The notes under the pieces were generated by a model that did no database searches, was not told the DNA's origin, and was given only the letters and a program-made list of their open reading frames with translations. Below are positions 1 through 7,340 of a stretch of DNA of 24,459 bases, piece after piece (the first letter of the stretch is position 1; the number at the start of each line of letters is the position of its first letter). Source of the DNA: JACQGZ01 sp036004665 (GTDB lineage: Bacteria > Sysuimicrobiota > Sysuimicrobiia > Sysuimicrobiales > Humicultoraceae); NCBI GenBank assembly GCA_036004665.1, contig DASYRG010000079.1, positions 1 through 24,459 of the forward strand. The letters are read 5' to 3'. A program made the translations under genes and the position numbers.

Positions 1-276
1 CGCTGGAAGGACTTACCGTCTTCCGGTTGCTTGGGAGCATCCCACGATTCAAATGCGGGTAATCGGTTTGTCCCATCCCGAACCGACTGCTGGATCACCC
101 GAGCGGATTGATAGTCTCCCTCAAACCCTTGAGAATCTAGAGATTAGAGGCGAGTCGTTCATCCCCTAACGTCCGCCACAAACCATGCGAGGGCCTGCAG
201 GTGGTCTCGGGTAGCCGATAAGCTTCCGCCACCTTCCGTTGGATCAATCCCAGTCAGCCGATCTGAGTAACAGTCT
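1..276. other. Non-coding or partial-gene stretch at the left edge
   Basis: No convincing gene is visible. On the minus strand a short open frame runs off the left edge from a possible GTG at 98; its 33 residues have a protein-like composition, but there is no recognisable motif and no Shine-Dalgarno sequence, so I do not call it. The stretch is relatively AT-rich (30 of 60 bases G/C in row 121-180). The first 14 bases resemble the 3' part of the tRNA-Val gene at 2749-2761, which is raised as a finding. Confidence 0.4.
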
Positions 277-791
277 TCAAATCCTTCGGAGCAATTCCAC
301 CTTCTTCATTTCGTATTCCTGATCGGTGATCGCCCCCGACGCGCGCAAATCTGCCAACTCGCGGATTTGCTCATAAGGGTCAGGAGGCACACTCGTATCT
401 GCAGCCCCACCCGCCTGGGTTTGCTGCAGCCGGGGAAGCACGGTGATTCTTAGGGTGTTGGCGACTTCATTCGCGGCTCCCGCACCCATATTTCCTGAGA
501 AGCCAATGACGGCGTGTTGCGTGAGCCCACCATCGTTTTCCCAGTGAACCCCCACCGCGAACTCTTTCACTTTGGTTCGTTTCGGGAAGGCTAGCGCGAA
601 GGGACCGAGCAACAGAAGGCGGCCACGCCGAGTCTCTGAAGAATTACAGACCTGTCGTCCACGAGAACGTCGTTTACCAAATCACGAGGGATACGACCGA
701 TCTCTCTGGACCAAATGTCCATGAATACGAAATCGCGTGGAGTTACGGCGCAATAGACTCGCGTTCCGGGGGCGCAGGAAAGTCCAGACAA
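277..791 (-). pseudogene. SHOCT-domain protein gene, broken by an apparent frameshift
   Basis: The minus strand carries two out-of-phase pieces that read as one protein. The upstream piece (791 down to about 640, TTG start at best) contains RDFVFMDIWSREIGRIPRDL and VLVDDRSVILQR. The downstream piece (frame of 612-277) continues with LLLLGPFALAFPKRTKVKEF and ends in a typical C-terminal SHOCT motif, 'YEQIRELADLRASGAITDQE' followed by Y-E-x-K-K. SHOCT proteins commonly have this layout: an N-terminal PH-like beta domain with an LLLxGPxAL segment, then the short helical SHOCT tail. The break falls near 620-640, where the phase changes by one or two bases. SHOCT domains are thought to mediate oligomerisation; no enzymatic role is implied. 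The gene lies just downstream of the phosphoesterase gene on the same strand. The frameshift could be real decay or a sequencing/assembly error. The true start is uncertain. Confidence 0.6.
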
Positions 792-897
792 AAAGTGCCA
801 ACAGAATTGAGGTCGGAGGCGGCAATCGTCCTGCGCGTTGCTTCGAGCGTTTCCCGGAATGTCCCACCATTTCCAGGTACGTCATGGGCGGACTATC

Positions 898-2157
898 CTA
901 GCGACAAACCGGACGATGCCTCTGGCAATCCACGCAAGGATAACCAGCACAACGAATTGTCACCTCATCGCGGACACCCCCCTCGGAACTGACGGCCCTG
1001 ACAGTCAGCACCTTGCCATTGGCGGAAATCTCCATGGTGCCAAAGGTAGGCTCGCCGCAGACGAGTGCCGCTACCCACCGTTTCAAGGGAAGCGGCCTTG
1101 GCATTCCATATGTGCCACAGGGATGCATTCCGCCGCCCCCATTCCCGATGAATATCGTGTCGTGACGTTGGGTCACCTCTCTCGCGCCCCTTGGCGCAGC
1201 GACACGGTCTCGGTCCACCAGAGTCGAGCTTAGCGGTTCTGTGCGCTCCCACCCAAGAGGGTGACCTCCCATCCAAATGTCGACCTTATGCTTATTCATG
1301 AGCTCCGTAATGTACGAACGATCCCCTCCTAAGCGATTCGATCGGTCAAAACCTACCCTTTGGGCAAACTCTCGTACGCTGCGGAGCGCCCTCCGCCATG
1401 CCGGTACAGTGCGGAGTGGTGATTTGCCATGAGGCTTGATGGTGCTCCAGGGCTGCCCATGAGCGAACACGACTTTCCAGGTGGCACGAGGGTGCGTCGC
1501 GAAAACGTGGTCGAGCCAGGTGAACTGACGGGAGTTTGGCTGGAGGCCTTCGTTTGTATCGATGAACACCAGCAAAATCTCGGCGCCAGGTGTCACCCAA
1601 TTGACCGCTCTATAGTACGGCTTGCCCAATCTAAGATATGGAAAGAACGTCGCGTAGTATGGTTGCACGAGGCCGCGTTTCATGCCGTCTTTTTCATGAT
1701 GACCAACGGCGATCAGCCACGGCACCGTTGGGTGGGGTAGAAGGCCGCGCATGATAGCACGGTAGCCACGACGTTGCTCCTGAGGGGTTGCCTGTCGGCG
1801 ACGCCCATCAGGGGCGATACAGAGCCAACGCTGCTCGGGAAATCTGTCGGATGAGCAAATTGTTCCGCGTCCGAAGGAGAAATCAACGTCGCCGAGGTGA
1901 ACATAGAGAGCCGCTCGATGCTGTAAGGCCATCATCGCGTGAACAAGGCTCTGGGTCTCAGGTGTCCATCCCTGAGAGCCAACGGCGACGAGCAGTCTGC
2001 GCGACGTTTGCATTCGGAAGGTCGGGGGCTCCGGGGATTCGTATGGACGGCTCAGGTCCTGGACCCCCACCTCAGGCTGGAACCTGACGCCAGCGGTGCT
2101 CGGCCTGGACGAGGAGAGAGCCAGACTGAGAAGAGCGATGCCTAACCTGAGAAGCAT
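898..2157 (-). CDS. Secreted metallophosphoesterase-like protein (purple acid phosphatase type), degenerate active site
   Basis: The protein has 419 residues from the ATG at 2157. The frame stays open further upstream, but that part overlaps the terminase debris. The chosen start begins a signal peptide (residues 1-23, LLRLGIALLSLALSSS, AxA-like cut near STAG). The calcineurin-like phosphoesterase motifs are recognisable in order: VAVGSQGW (57-64), YVHLGDVDF (85-93), AVGHHEKD (150-157), FAHGQPW (231-237) and GGHPLGWERT (297-306). In active purple acid phosphatases these read GDxG, GDxxY, GNHE, H and GHxHxYER. Here the first Asp is Ser, the Asn is His, the Tyr is Phe and the second His of GHxH is Leu, so binuclear metal binding looks impaired. 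D90, H154, H233 and H299 remain. It may be a non-catalytic binding protein or use a single metal. The coding sequence is less GC-rich than genes to the right, consistent with transfer. Confidence 0.7.
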   Translation of the reverse strand: MLLRLGIALLSLALSSSRPSTAGVRFQPEVGVQDLSRPYESPEPPTFRMQTSRRLLVAVGSQGWTPETQSLVHAMMALQHRAALYVHLGDVDFSFGRGTICSSDRFPEQRWLCIAPDGRRRQATPQEQRRGYRAIMRGLLPHPTVPWLIAVGHHEKDGMKRGLVQPYYATFFPYLRLGKPYYRAVNWVTPGAEILLVFIDTNEGLQPNSRQFTWLDHVFATHPRATWKVVFAHGQPWSTIKPHGKSPLRTVPAWRRALRSVREFAQRVGFDRSNRLGGDRSYITELMNKHKVDIWMGGHPLGWERTEPLSSTLVDRDRVAAPRGAREVTQRHDTIFIGNGGGGMHPCGTYGMPRPLPLKRWVAALVCGEPTFGTMEISANGKVLTVRAVSSEGGVRDEVTIRCAGYPCVDCQRHRPVCR

Positions 2158-2159
2158 CC

Positions 2160-2556
2160 GACGTTCAGGAGGCCCGTCAGTTCCTTGACGAGATCGCGCA
2201 CGAAGGCAACCTGGTCCGTGCTGCCCGGTGCGCCCGCAGGAACGAACCACTGATGTGTCGTGGGAGGAACTCACCGCCGTCTTCGATGCCGCGCACTCGT
2301 CGCGCACGGAGCCGGTCTCCGGCGCGACGTTACGCTCCTGCAACTCATCCGCGACAGGCGGCTCACAGCGTTTGAGCATCCCGTCCTCCGGGAGGAACTC
2401 GCGGGCCTTCGGTGGACCGAGCGCGGGGGCGTCCTGCGCCCAGACCACCCCGCGTCGGGGCACGATGATGCGGTGGTGGCCGTCGCGCTTGCGTGCCGCG
2501 CCGCGCTGGAGGCCGTCGAGAATCCGGGCGGACTCGTGTACGCGGAGATCCTCTAA
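2160..2556 (+). pseudogene. Decayed phage terminase fragments (large-subunit nuclease C-terminus, possible small-subunit start)
   Basis: From about 2300 to the stop after 2556, one frame reads LLQLIRDRRLTAFEHPVLRE, then ELAGLRW, then SGHDDAVVAVALACRAAL. This matches the C-terminal RNase-H-like nuclease segment of phage terminase large subunits, where the HDDxxxAxxLA motif carries the last metal-binding acidic residues. The frame is closed by TGA at 2251, so only the last 85 or so residues survive. Just before it, a second frame (from 2160) reads EARQFLDEIAHEGNLVRAAR, like the N-terminal helix-turn-helix of small terminases, and a third frame (from 2228) reads SWEELTAVFDAA. Three phases in 400 bases suggest an internal deletion plus frameshifts. 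The large-subunit match is fairly secure; the small-subunit match is tentative. The fragment is divergent from the phosphoesterase gene and lies 190 bases from the tRNA 3' end. Confidence 0.6.
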
Positions 2557-2566
2557 CCCCGGCGAG

Positions 2567-2588
2567 TTTGGCTGTCATTTGGCTGTCA
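2567..2588. repeat. Perfect tandem 11-bp direct repeat
   Basis: The unit TTTGGCTGTCA occurs twice head to tail with no mismatch, immediately after the terminase remnant and 150 bases from the tRNA-Val 3' end. It could be a recombinase or excisionase binding site, or a trace of the element's end; the sequence alone cannot decide. Confidence 0.6.
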
Positions 2589-2741
2589 ACGTGCCTGCGG
2601 TGCCGCTCCGCACCAACGGCGCCAGAGGCGCAATACGGCCCCCCCATGCGGATTTCGGGCGATCCGCCGCCGCTATCGCGCGGCTGGCGCGGCGTTTGGG
2701 CTGTCCGATACAGGAAATCACGGTGGGACGGGCCTTTCAGG

Positions 2742-2816
2742 TGGTGGGCGCTGGAGGACTTGAACCTCCGACCTCCTCTGCGTCAGAGAGGCGCTCTACC
2801 TCTGAGCTAAGCGCCC
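2742..2816 (-). tRNA. tRNA-Val (anticodon GAC), CCA encoded
   Basis: The minus strand folds into a standard cloverleaf. The acceptor stem GGGCGCT pairs with AGCGCCC, the D stem GCTC with GAGC, the anticodon stem CCTCT with AGAGG and the T stem GGAGG with CCTCC around TTCAAGT. The seven-base anticodon loop CTGACGC places GAC at 34-36, which reads the Val codons GUC and GUU. Length is 72 bases plus an encoded CCA (2742-2744). A TATAAT box lies 24 bases upstream of the mature 5' end. The 3' end faces the phage remnant, the usual geometry for integration into a tRNA gene. Confidence 0.95.
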
Positions 2817-2840
2817 GCGATGGGGAAAAGTCCGGCTTCC

Positions 2841-2846
2841 ATTATA
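2841..2846 (-). promoter_or_regulatory. -10 box of the tRNA-Val promoter
   Basis: The minus strand reads TATAAT here, a perfect -10 hexamer, giving a start near 2834 and a leader of about 18 bases before the tRNA. The -35 region, TTCCAC at 17-bp spacing, matches consensus poorly. The promoter sits in the 61-base gap between the ECF gene stop and the tRNA. Confidence 0.6.
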
Positions 2847-2877
2847 TCGGCACGGTGGGAAGCGTGGAAGGCGCGGT

Positions 2878-3396
2878 TCAGTCGGAGGGTCGGGGCGCCA
2901 GCTTTGCCAGGCGCGAGGCGACGGGGACGCCCACGACTATCCCCACGGCGACCTGGACCACGTTGAAGGGCATCTCCGTAAACGCGGCAGTGAGAGCCGC
3001 CGTTTGTGTGGCGGCGAACTGCAACACCTGGAAGAAGAAGACCTGGCTGAGGAAGTATCCCAGAATCATCCAGACGCCCCCGACTGCTGTAGCGCGGAGG
3101 CGTGCAGTCGCGGTGGGGCGAGCGAGCCATCCAACGATCAATCCTTCAATTCCCTTGATTACGAGCGTGAAGGGAGCGTAGTATCCATATCCGGCGGCCA
3201 CGTCCGCCAGGCTTGAGCCGAGTCCTCCGGCGATCATCCCGACAAAAGGGCCGGAGGTGAGGGCGGCTATGTAGATGACGACCTCCCCCAGGTTGAAGAA
3301 CCCGCGTGTCGCGGGGATAGGAATCACCGTGTACCGCGTCACCACGAAGGTGAGCGCGGCGAAGATGGCCGCCGCCGCAAGGTCCCGGGTCTTCAT
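2878..3396 (-). CDS. ECF transporter S component (vitamin-type substrate-binding membrane subunit)
   Basis: This 172-residue, very hydrophobic protein has about five or six predicted membrane segments: AAAAIFAALTFVV, VVIYIAALTSGPFVGMIAGG, FTLVIKGIEGLIVGWLA, VGGVWMILGYFLSQVFFFQV and FNVVQVAVGIVVGVPVA. The FFNLGEVVIYIAAL and ADVAAGYGYYAPFTLVIKG segments are characteristic of the COG4720/riboflavin-type family of ECF S components, which capture a vitamin and dock on a shared EcfT-EcfA module to be transported. The substrate cannot be read from the sequence. The start at 3396 (MKTRDLAAAA) is preferred to ATGs further upstream because GGGGAGAG lies 7 bases before it. No EcfT or EcfA gene is in the window, as is usual for group II S components. 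It is divergent from the amino-acid binding protein. Confidence 0.85.
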   Translation of the reverse strand: MKTRDLAAAAIFAALTFVVTRYTVIPIPATRGFFNLGEVVIYIAALTSGPFVGMIAGGLGSSLADVAAGYGYYAPFTLVIKGIEGLIVGWLARPTATARLRATAVGGVWMILGYFLSQVFFFQVLQFAATQTAALTAAFTEMPFNVVQVAVGIVVGVPVASRLAKLAPRPSD

Positions 3397-3422
3397 CTGC
3401 TCTCCCCTCATCCTCGTCAAAG

Positions 3423-3428
3423 GATAAT
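3423..3428 (+). promoter_or_regulatory. Possible -10 box for the amino-acid transport operon
   Basis: GATAAT matches the -10 consensus at five of six positions and would start a transcript near 3435 with a leader of about 60 bases. No good -35 box is seen at the normal distance, so this is only a candidate. Confidence 0.25.
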
Positions 3429-3494
3429 GCGCGGGATCGGACGAAATACCTGCCGTTCCACGCTACGACAACATGTGTACTTAGGAGGGACACC

Positions 3495-4328
3495 ATGCGT
3501 ACACGACACCCCGGACTGCTGGCGGTCATCCTGGTCGCGACCGCCCTGATCGCGGCGGGCTGCCAGCGGCAGCAGTCGCAGGCCCCCGCTCCCGCGCCTG
3601 CAGCGTCACCCGCCGCCGGAGCGTTGCCCGACCTGGGCGGCCGGACCATCCGCGTCGCCACCGACGCGACCTACCCACCCTTTGAGATGCTGGACGCGAA
3701 CAAGAACCTCATCGGCTACGACATCGAGCTGATCAACGAGATCTGCGCCAAGGTGAACTGCAAGGCGGACATCAAGTCCACCGCCTGGGAGGGCATTTTC
3801 CCCGCGCTCCAGAAGGGCGACTACGACGCGGTCATTTCGGGGGTTACGATTACCGAAGAGCGGAACAAGACCATGGATTTTACGGCCCCCTACATCACGG
3901 TGGGGCAGGTCGTCCTCGTTCGGGCGGATGAGACCCGCATCAGCGGGGCCGCTGATCTAGCCGATAAGACCGTTTCTGTCCAGAAAGGCACCACGAACGA
4001 CGAACTGGCCACGAAGATGCACTCGTCAGCCCAGGTCAAGGATGTGAAGCGGTTCCCGACGTTCGACTTGGCAGTGCAGTCGCTCTTGCAAAAGGACGTG
4101 GATGCGGTCCTGATCGACAACACGAGCGCCTCGGGCTATATGGGTGTCAATCCCGGCAAGCTGAAAGTCGTGGGCCAACCGCTGACGAGCGAGGGATTGG
4201 GGATCGTCGTGCGTGAAGGCGACAGGCAGTTGCAAGAGGCCTTCAACGCTGCGCTCAAAACGTTGAAGGAGGACGGCACACTAGATAGGCTCTACCAGAA
4301 ATGGTTCGTCGAGTGGAAACCCTCGTAA
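3495..4328 (+). CDS. Polar amino-acid ABC transporter substrate-binding lipoprotein
   Basis: The protein has 277 residues and starts 6 bases after a strong AGGAGG. The N-terminus is a lipoprotein signal: a hydrophobic run followed by lipobox I-A-A-G-C with Cys23 as the lipid anchor. An Ala/Pro-rich tether (25-45) follows, then the family 3 solute-binding fold. Diagnostic segments are IRVATDATYPPFEMLD, NLIGYDIELINEI, WEGIFPALQKGDYDAVISG, ITEERNKTMDFTAPY, VSVQKGTTNDE and LYQKWF near the end. These proteins deliver polar amino acids (Gln, His, Arg, Cys and similar) to HisM/GlnP-type permeases. The R in TEERNKTMDF and the D after 'AVLID' are typical ligand-pocket positions, but substrate identity cannot be assigned. 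The permease gene follows after a 77-base gap containing a hairpin. Confidence 0.93.
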   Translation: MRTRHPGLLAVILVATALIAAGCQRQQSQAPAPAPAASPAAGALPDLGGRTIRVATDATYPPFEMLDANKNLIGYDIELINEICAKVNCKADIKSTAWEGIFPALQKGDYDAVISGVTITEERNKTMDFTAPYITVGQVVLVRADETRISGAADLADKTVSVQKGTTNDELATKMHSSAQVKDVKRFPTFDLAVQSLLQKDVDAVLIDNTSASGYMGVNPGKLKVVGQPLTSEGLGIVVREGDRQLQEAFNAALKTLKEDGTLDRLYQKWFVEWKPS

Positions 4329-4350
4329 CGGCGCACACATAGGCCCTCGG

Positions 4351-4398
4351 AACGTATTCGGGTGCGGGGGAGGAGCCTCTTCCCTGCACCCGAACGTT
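4351..4398 (+). promoter_or_regulatory. Intercistronic hairpin between binding protein and permease
   Basis: TTCGGGTGC (4357-4365) pairs perfectly with GCACCCGAA (4386-4394). The outer AACG pairs with CGTT, and the inner G-rich and C-rich arms extend the stem. There is no run of T after it, so full termination is unlikely. It more likely stabilises the upstream mRNA or lowers permease expression. The only G-rich Shine-Dalgarno-like sequence (GGGGGAGGAG, near 4366-4375) is buried in its 5' arm. Confidence 0.65.
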
Positions 4399-4405
4399 TC
4401 AGCCG

Positions 4406-5230
4406 ATGCCCCCGGACCCGCCAGACCCCGCGTCCGGCGTCCTGACGGAGGCGCCCGGCCGCGGCCGCCTGCTGCCGGCCGACGCGCTGCAGCGCATCCC
4501 CTGGTGGGCCCTGCTGCTGGTCATCGGGGGACTCCTCGCCCTCTACGGCATCCTCAATTCCCCTGTCTACATAGAGACCTATCGGTTCCTGGCTGCCGGG
4601 GTGCTGGTCACCCTCAAACTGGCCGTGCTGGCCTACGCCCTGGCAATGGTGCTCGGACTGATCGCGGCTCTGGCGCAACTCTCCAAGAACCCAATTCCCT
4701 TCACGATCTCGCGGCTGTACATCGAAATCATCCGCGGGGTCCCACTGCTGGTGCAGCTGCTCTACATCGCCTTCGTCGTCACCCCGGCGCTCGCGGAGTT
4801 GACCGGCATCCGCTGGCTCCGCAATGACATCGTGCGGGCGACTCTTGGCCTGGGCATCGGCTACGGCGCCTACCTGGCGGAGGTCTACCGAGCAGGCATC
4901 CTGTCTATCCCCCGCGGGCAGACCGAGGCGGCGCGGTCGCTGGGGATGACCTACTGGCAATCCATGCGGCACATCGTCCTCCCGCAGGCCGTTCGCGTTA
5001 TCCTGCCCCCACTAGGGAACGACTTCATCTCAATGCTGAAGGATTCGTCGCTGGCTTCGGTGATCTCAGTGCAGGAACTGACCTATTCGGGGAGCCTGCT
5101 CAACGCGCGGACGTTCCGATCGTTCCAGACCTACAACATGGTCGCCCTCCTCTACCTGATGATGACTCTGGCGGGGTCTCTGGGCGTCCGCGGGCTGGAG
5201 CGCTGGGCCGGCAAGGGCTACCGGCACTAA
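4406..5230 (+). CDS. Polar amino-acid ABC transporter permease (HisM/GlnP type)
   Basis: This 274-residue inner-membrane protein has about five to six membrane segments, beginning with WWALLLVIGGLLALYGIL. The EAA loop that contacts the ATPase is clear at GQTEAARSLGMTYWQSMRHI, followed by VLPQAVRVILPPLGNDFISM and LKDSSLASVISVQEL, which are typical of the HisMQ/GlnP family. It is about 40 residues longer at the N-terminus than minimal family members, owing to a Pro-rich cytoplasmic tail (residues 1-30). The ATG at 4406 has no Shine-Dalgarno sequence and lies only 8 bases after the hairpin, so the true start could lie further in. It forms an operon with the binding protein. No ATP-binding gene follows; the next gene is convergent. 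Confidence 0.92.
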   Translation: MPPDPPDPASGVLTEAPGRGRLLPADALQRIPWWALLLVIGGLLALYGILNSPVYIETYRFLAAGVLVTLKLAVLAYALAMVLGLIAALAQLSKNPIPFTISRLYIEIIRGVPLLVQLLYIAFVVTPALAELTGIRWLRNDIVRATLGLGIGYGAYLAEVYRAGILSIPRGQTEAARSLGMTYWQSMRHIVLPQAVRVILPPLGNDFISMLKDSSLASVISVQELTYSGSLLNARTFRSFQTYNMVALLYLMMTLAGSLGVRGLERWAGKGYRH

Positions 5231-5354
5231 GTTGGGTTCGGCCCGCTCTTACGAGGCTGTTCGGAGTGCGGTCACAAACCTAGGGACGGTAATGATCCCA
5301 CCAGGCGATCGTCGACGGGCACTGTTAGGCCCGCGCCCGCCTGCCGTTCGATGG

Positions 5355-6245
5355 TCATTGCCGCAACCGTGGATCCAGTGCGTCGCGGAGGCCGTCGCCC
5401 AGTAGGTTGAAGCCGACCACCGTCAGCAGGATCGCGATCCCCGGAAAGGTGGCAGCCCACGGCGCGTCGCGCAAGAACTCGCGGGTGTTGGTGAGCATCG
5501 CCCCCCACTCGGGGGTGGGGGCCTGCGCGCCGAGGCCGAGGAAGGAGAGCCCGGCCGCCTCCAGGACCGCCGAGCCGATGCCGAGGGTAGACTGCACAAT
5601 CACCGGCGCAAGGATGTTGGGCAGGATGTGGTGTCGTAAGAGCCGCCCCTGGCTGGCGCCGAGGGCGCGAGCGGCCTCCACGAAATCCTCCTGCCGCACC
5701 CGCAGCACCGACCCCCGAACGATGCGGGCGAAGATGGGGACGTTGATCACCCCGATCGCCAGCATGGCGTTGTTGAGCCCTGGCCCGCGGATCCCCACGA
5801 TGAAGATCGCCAGCAGCGTCGCGGGAAAGGCCAGCATGATGTCCATGGTGCGCATCGTCAGGCTGTCCGCCCAGCGTCCGTAGAAGCCGGCCACCAACCC
5901 AAGCAGCGTCCCGATCGCCAGCGCCAGGCCGACCGAGACGATCCCGACACTAAGGGAGGTCCTGCCGCCATAGATGATGCGCGAGAGCAGGTCGCGTCCC
6001 AGATCGTCCGTGCCCAGGAGGAACTTGGCCGACGGTGGCAGCAGCCGCCCCTCCAGGTCCTGCTCGATCGGGTCATGCGGGGCGATGAGCGGAGCGGCAA
6101 GCGCGGCGAGGGCAAAGAGGAGGACGATGGCCATTCCCGCCATCGCCGCGGGGTTGCGGCGCAATCTCCGCCAGGCGTCGGCGTAGAACCCGGCGGTCAT
6201 CCGGACCCGCGCCGGAGCACTCAGGACGACCGCACGCTCACTCAT
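5355..6245 (-). CDS. Dipeptide/oligopeptide ABC transporter permease, DppC type
   Basis: The protein has 296 residues. An N-terminal cytoplasmic region leads into the OppC_N segment (AWRRLRRNPAAMAGMAIVLL) and the periplasmic PLIAPHDP motif, where 'PxxxPhdP' is diagnostic of DppC/OppC. GTDDLGRDLLSRIIYGGRTS follows, then the permease core. The EAA loop reads VEAARALGASQGRLLRHHIL, then PNILAPVIVQ. The C-terminal segment FNLLGDGLRDALDPRLRQ is the usual DppC ending. It is the last gene of the minus-strand order binding protein, DppB, DppC; the gap to DppB is 18 bases. It is convergent with the amino-acid permease over a 124-base gap, in which I see no clear terminator. Peptide or nickel-type specificity cannot be read from the permease. 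Confidence 0.95.
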   Translation of the reverse strand: MSERAVVLSAPARVRMTAGFYADAWRRLRRNPAAMAGMAIVLLFALAALAAPLIAPHDPIEQDLEGRLLPPSAKFLLGTDDLGRDLLSRIIYGGRTSLSVGIVSVGLALAIGTLLGLVAGFYGRWADSLTMRTMDIMLAFPATLLAIFIVGIRGPGLNNAMLAIGVINVPIFARIVRGSVLRVRQEDFVEAARALGASQGRLLRHHILPNILAPVIVQSTLGIGSAVLEAAGLSFLGLGAQAPTPEWGAMLTNTREFLRDAPWAATFPGIAILLTVVGFNLLGDGLRDALDPRLRQ

Positions 6246-6263
6246 GCGGGGACCACCGTCGGC

Positions 6264-7268
6264 TCATCCGTAGCGGATCCGCGGGTCGAGGTAGACATAG
6301 GAGAGGTCGACGAGCAGGTTGACCACGACGAAGATCAGCGCGATCATGAGCACCGCGCCCTGGACGAGCGGGTAGTCCCGCGCGAAGATCGCGTCCACGA
6401 CCAACCGCCCCACCCCCGGCCAGGCGAAGATCGTCTCGGTGAGGATGGCGCCGCCGAGCAGACTCCCCACGTTCAGCCCAATCACGGTGACCACGGGAAT
6501 GGCGGCGTTGCGCAGGGCATGGCGGGTGACGACGCGCGTCTCCGCCAGCCCCTTCGCCCGCGCGGTGCGCACGTAGTCCTGGCGCAGTACCTCCAGGAGA
6601 CTGCTGCGCGTCATTCGCGCGATAATCGCCAGCGGCACCGTGGAGAGGGTCACCGCCGGCAGCACCAGATGGCGCAGCGCGTTGCCCACCGCCGCCCAGT
6701 TCCCGCTGAGCAGGCCATCCAGTACGTAGAGGTTCGTCCGGCGGGCCAGGTCGATAGTGAAGTCGAGCCGCCCCGAGATGGGAAACCAGCCGAGGGTGGC
6801 CGCGAAGAGCAGAATCATCATGATGCCCAGCCAGAAGATGGGCATGGAGAAGCCGAAGAGCGCAACCACCATGCTCGCCCCGTCGAACCAGGAATTCTGG
6901 CGCGCCGCAGCGATCGCTCCGGTGAGCATCCCGACCAGCGACGCGACCAGCATCGCGGCCAGGGTGAGCTCCACGGTCGCGGGGAACCGCTGCCCCAGTT
7001 CGACGATCACCCGCTCGTCGGTCTGAATCGATTCGCCCAGGTCCCCGCGCACGACCCGCCCCATGTAGCGGAAGAACTGCACGTGCAGCGGCTCGTCGAG
7101 GCCAAGTTGGTCGCGCAGCCGTTCGATCGCTTCAGGCGTGGCCCGCTCGCCCAGCATGACCAGGGCCGGATCGCCGGGGGTGAGGTGTGCGATAGCGAAG
7201 ACCACCAGGAGGACGCCGAAGAAAACGGGGATCAGTTCGATCAGGCGCCGGCCGAGGTAGCGGCCCAT
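6264..7268 (-). CDS. Dipeptide/oligopeptide ABC transporter permease, DppB type
   Basis: The protein has 334 residues and the standard DppB layout. A first membrane helix (LIELIPVFFGVLLVVFAIAH) is followed by the periplasmic LTPGDPALVMLGERATPEAI motif typical of the family, then five further membrane segments. The EAA loop reads YVRTARAKGLAETRVVTRHA, followed by LRNAAIPVVTVIG. FAWPGVGRLVVDAIFARDYP, then LVQGAVL, and the C-terminal YVYLDPRIRYG complete the signature. The ATG at 7268 is chosen although a GGAGGTG lies rather far upstream (about 20 bases). It forms the membrane channel together with the DppC-type gene directly downstream. The 137-base gap from the binding-protein gene contains a 10-bp perfect hairpin. 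Confidence 0.95.
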   Translation of the reverse strand: MGRYLGRRLIELIPVFFGVLLVVFAIAHLTPGDPALVMLGERATPEAIERLRDQLGLDEPLHVQFFRYMGRVVRGDLGESIQTDERVIVELGQRFPATVELTLAAMLVASLVGMLTGAIAAARQNSWFDGASMVVALFGFSMPIFWLGIMMILLFAATLGWFPISGRLDFTIDLARRTNLYVLDGLLSGNWAAVGNALRHLVLPAVTLSTVPLAIIARMTRSSLLEVLRQDYVRTARAKGLAETRVVTRHALRNAAIPVVTVIGLNVGSLLGGAILTETIFAWPGVGRLVVDAIFARDYPLVQGAVLMIALIFVVVNLLVDLSYVYLDPRIRYG

Positions 7269-7340
7269 GGCGCCATGCTAGCCCACCCCACCTCCCCGCG
7301 CCAGAACCGAGGCCCGAAGGCTCGCCTGCCGTGAAGCGAA

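Noticed and set aside
2228..3181. A 317-codon plus-strand open frame crossing the terminase remnant, the tRNA and the ECF gene
   Set aside because: It runs through a tRNA and antisense to a transporter; only its first 25 or so codons resemble phage sequence, and these are noted under the remnant.
6075..7334. A 419-codon plus-strand open frame opposite the DppB/DppC-type genes
   Set aside because: Low-complexity, His/Gln/Arg-rich product antisense to two clear permeases.
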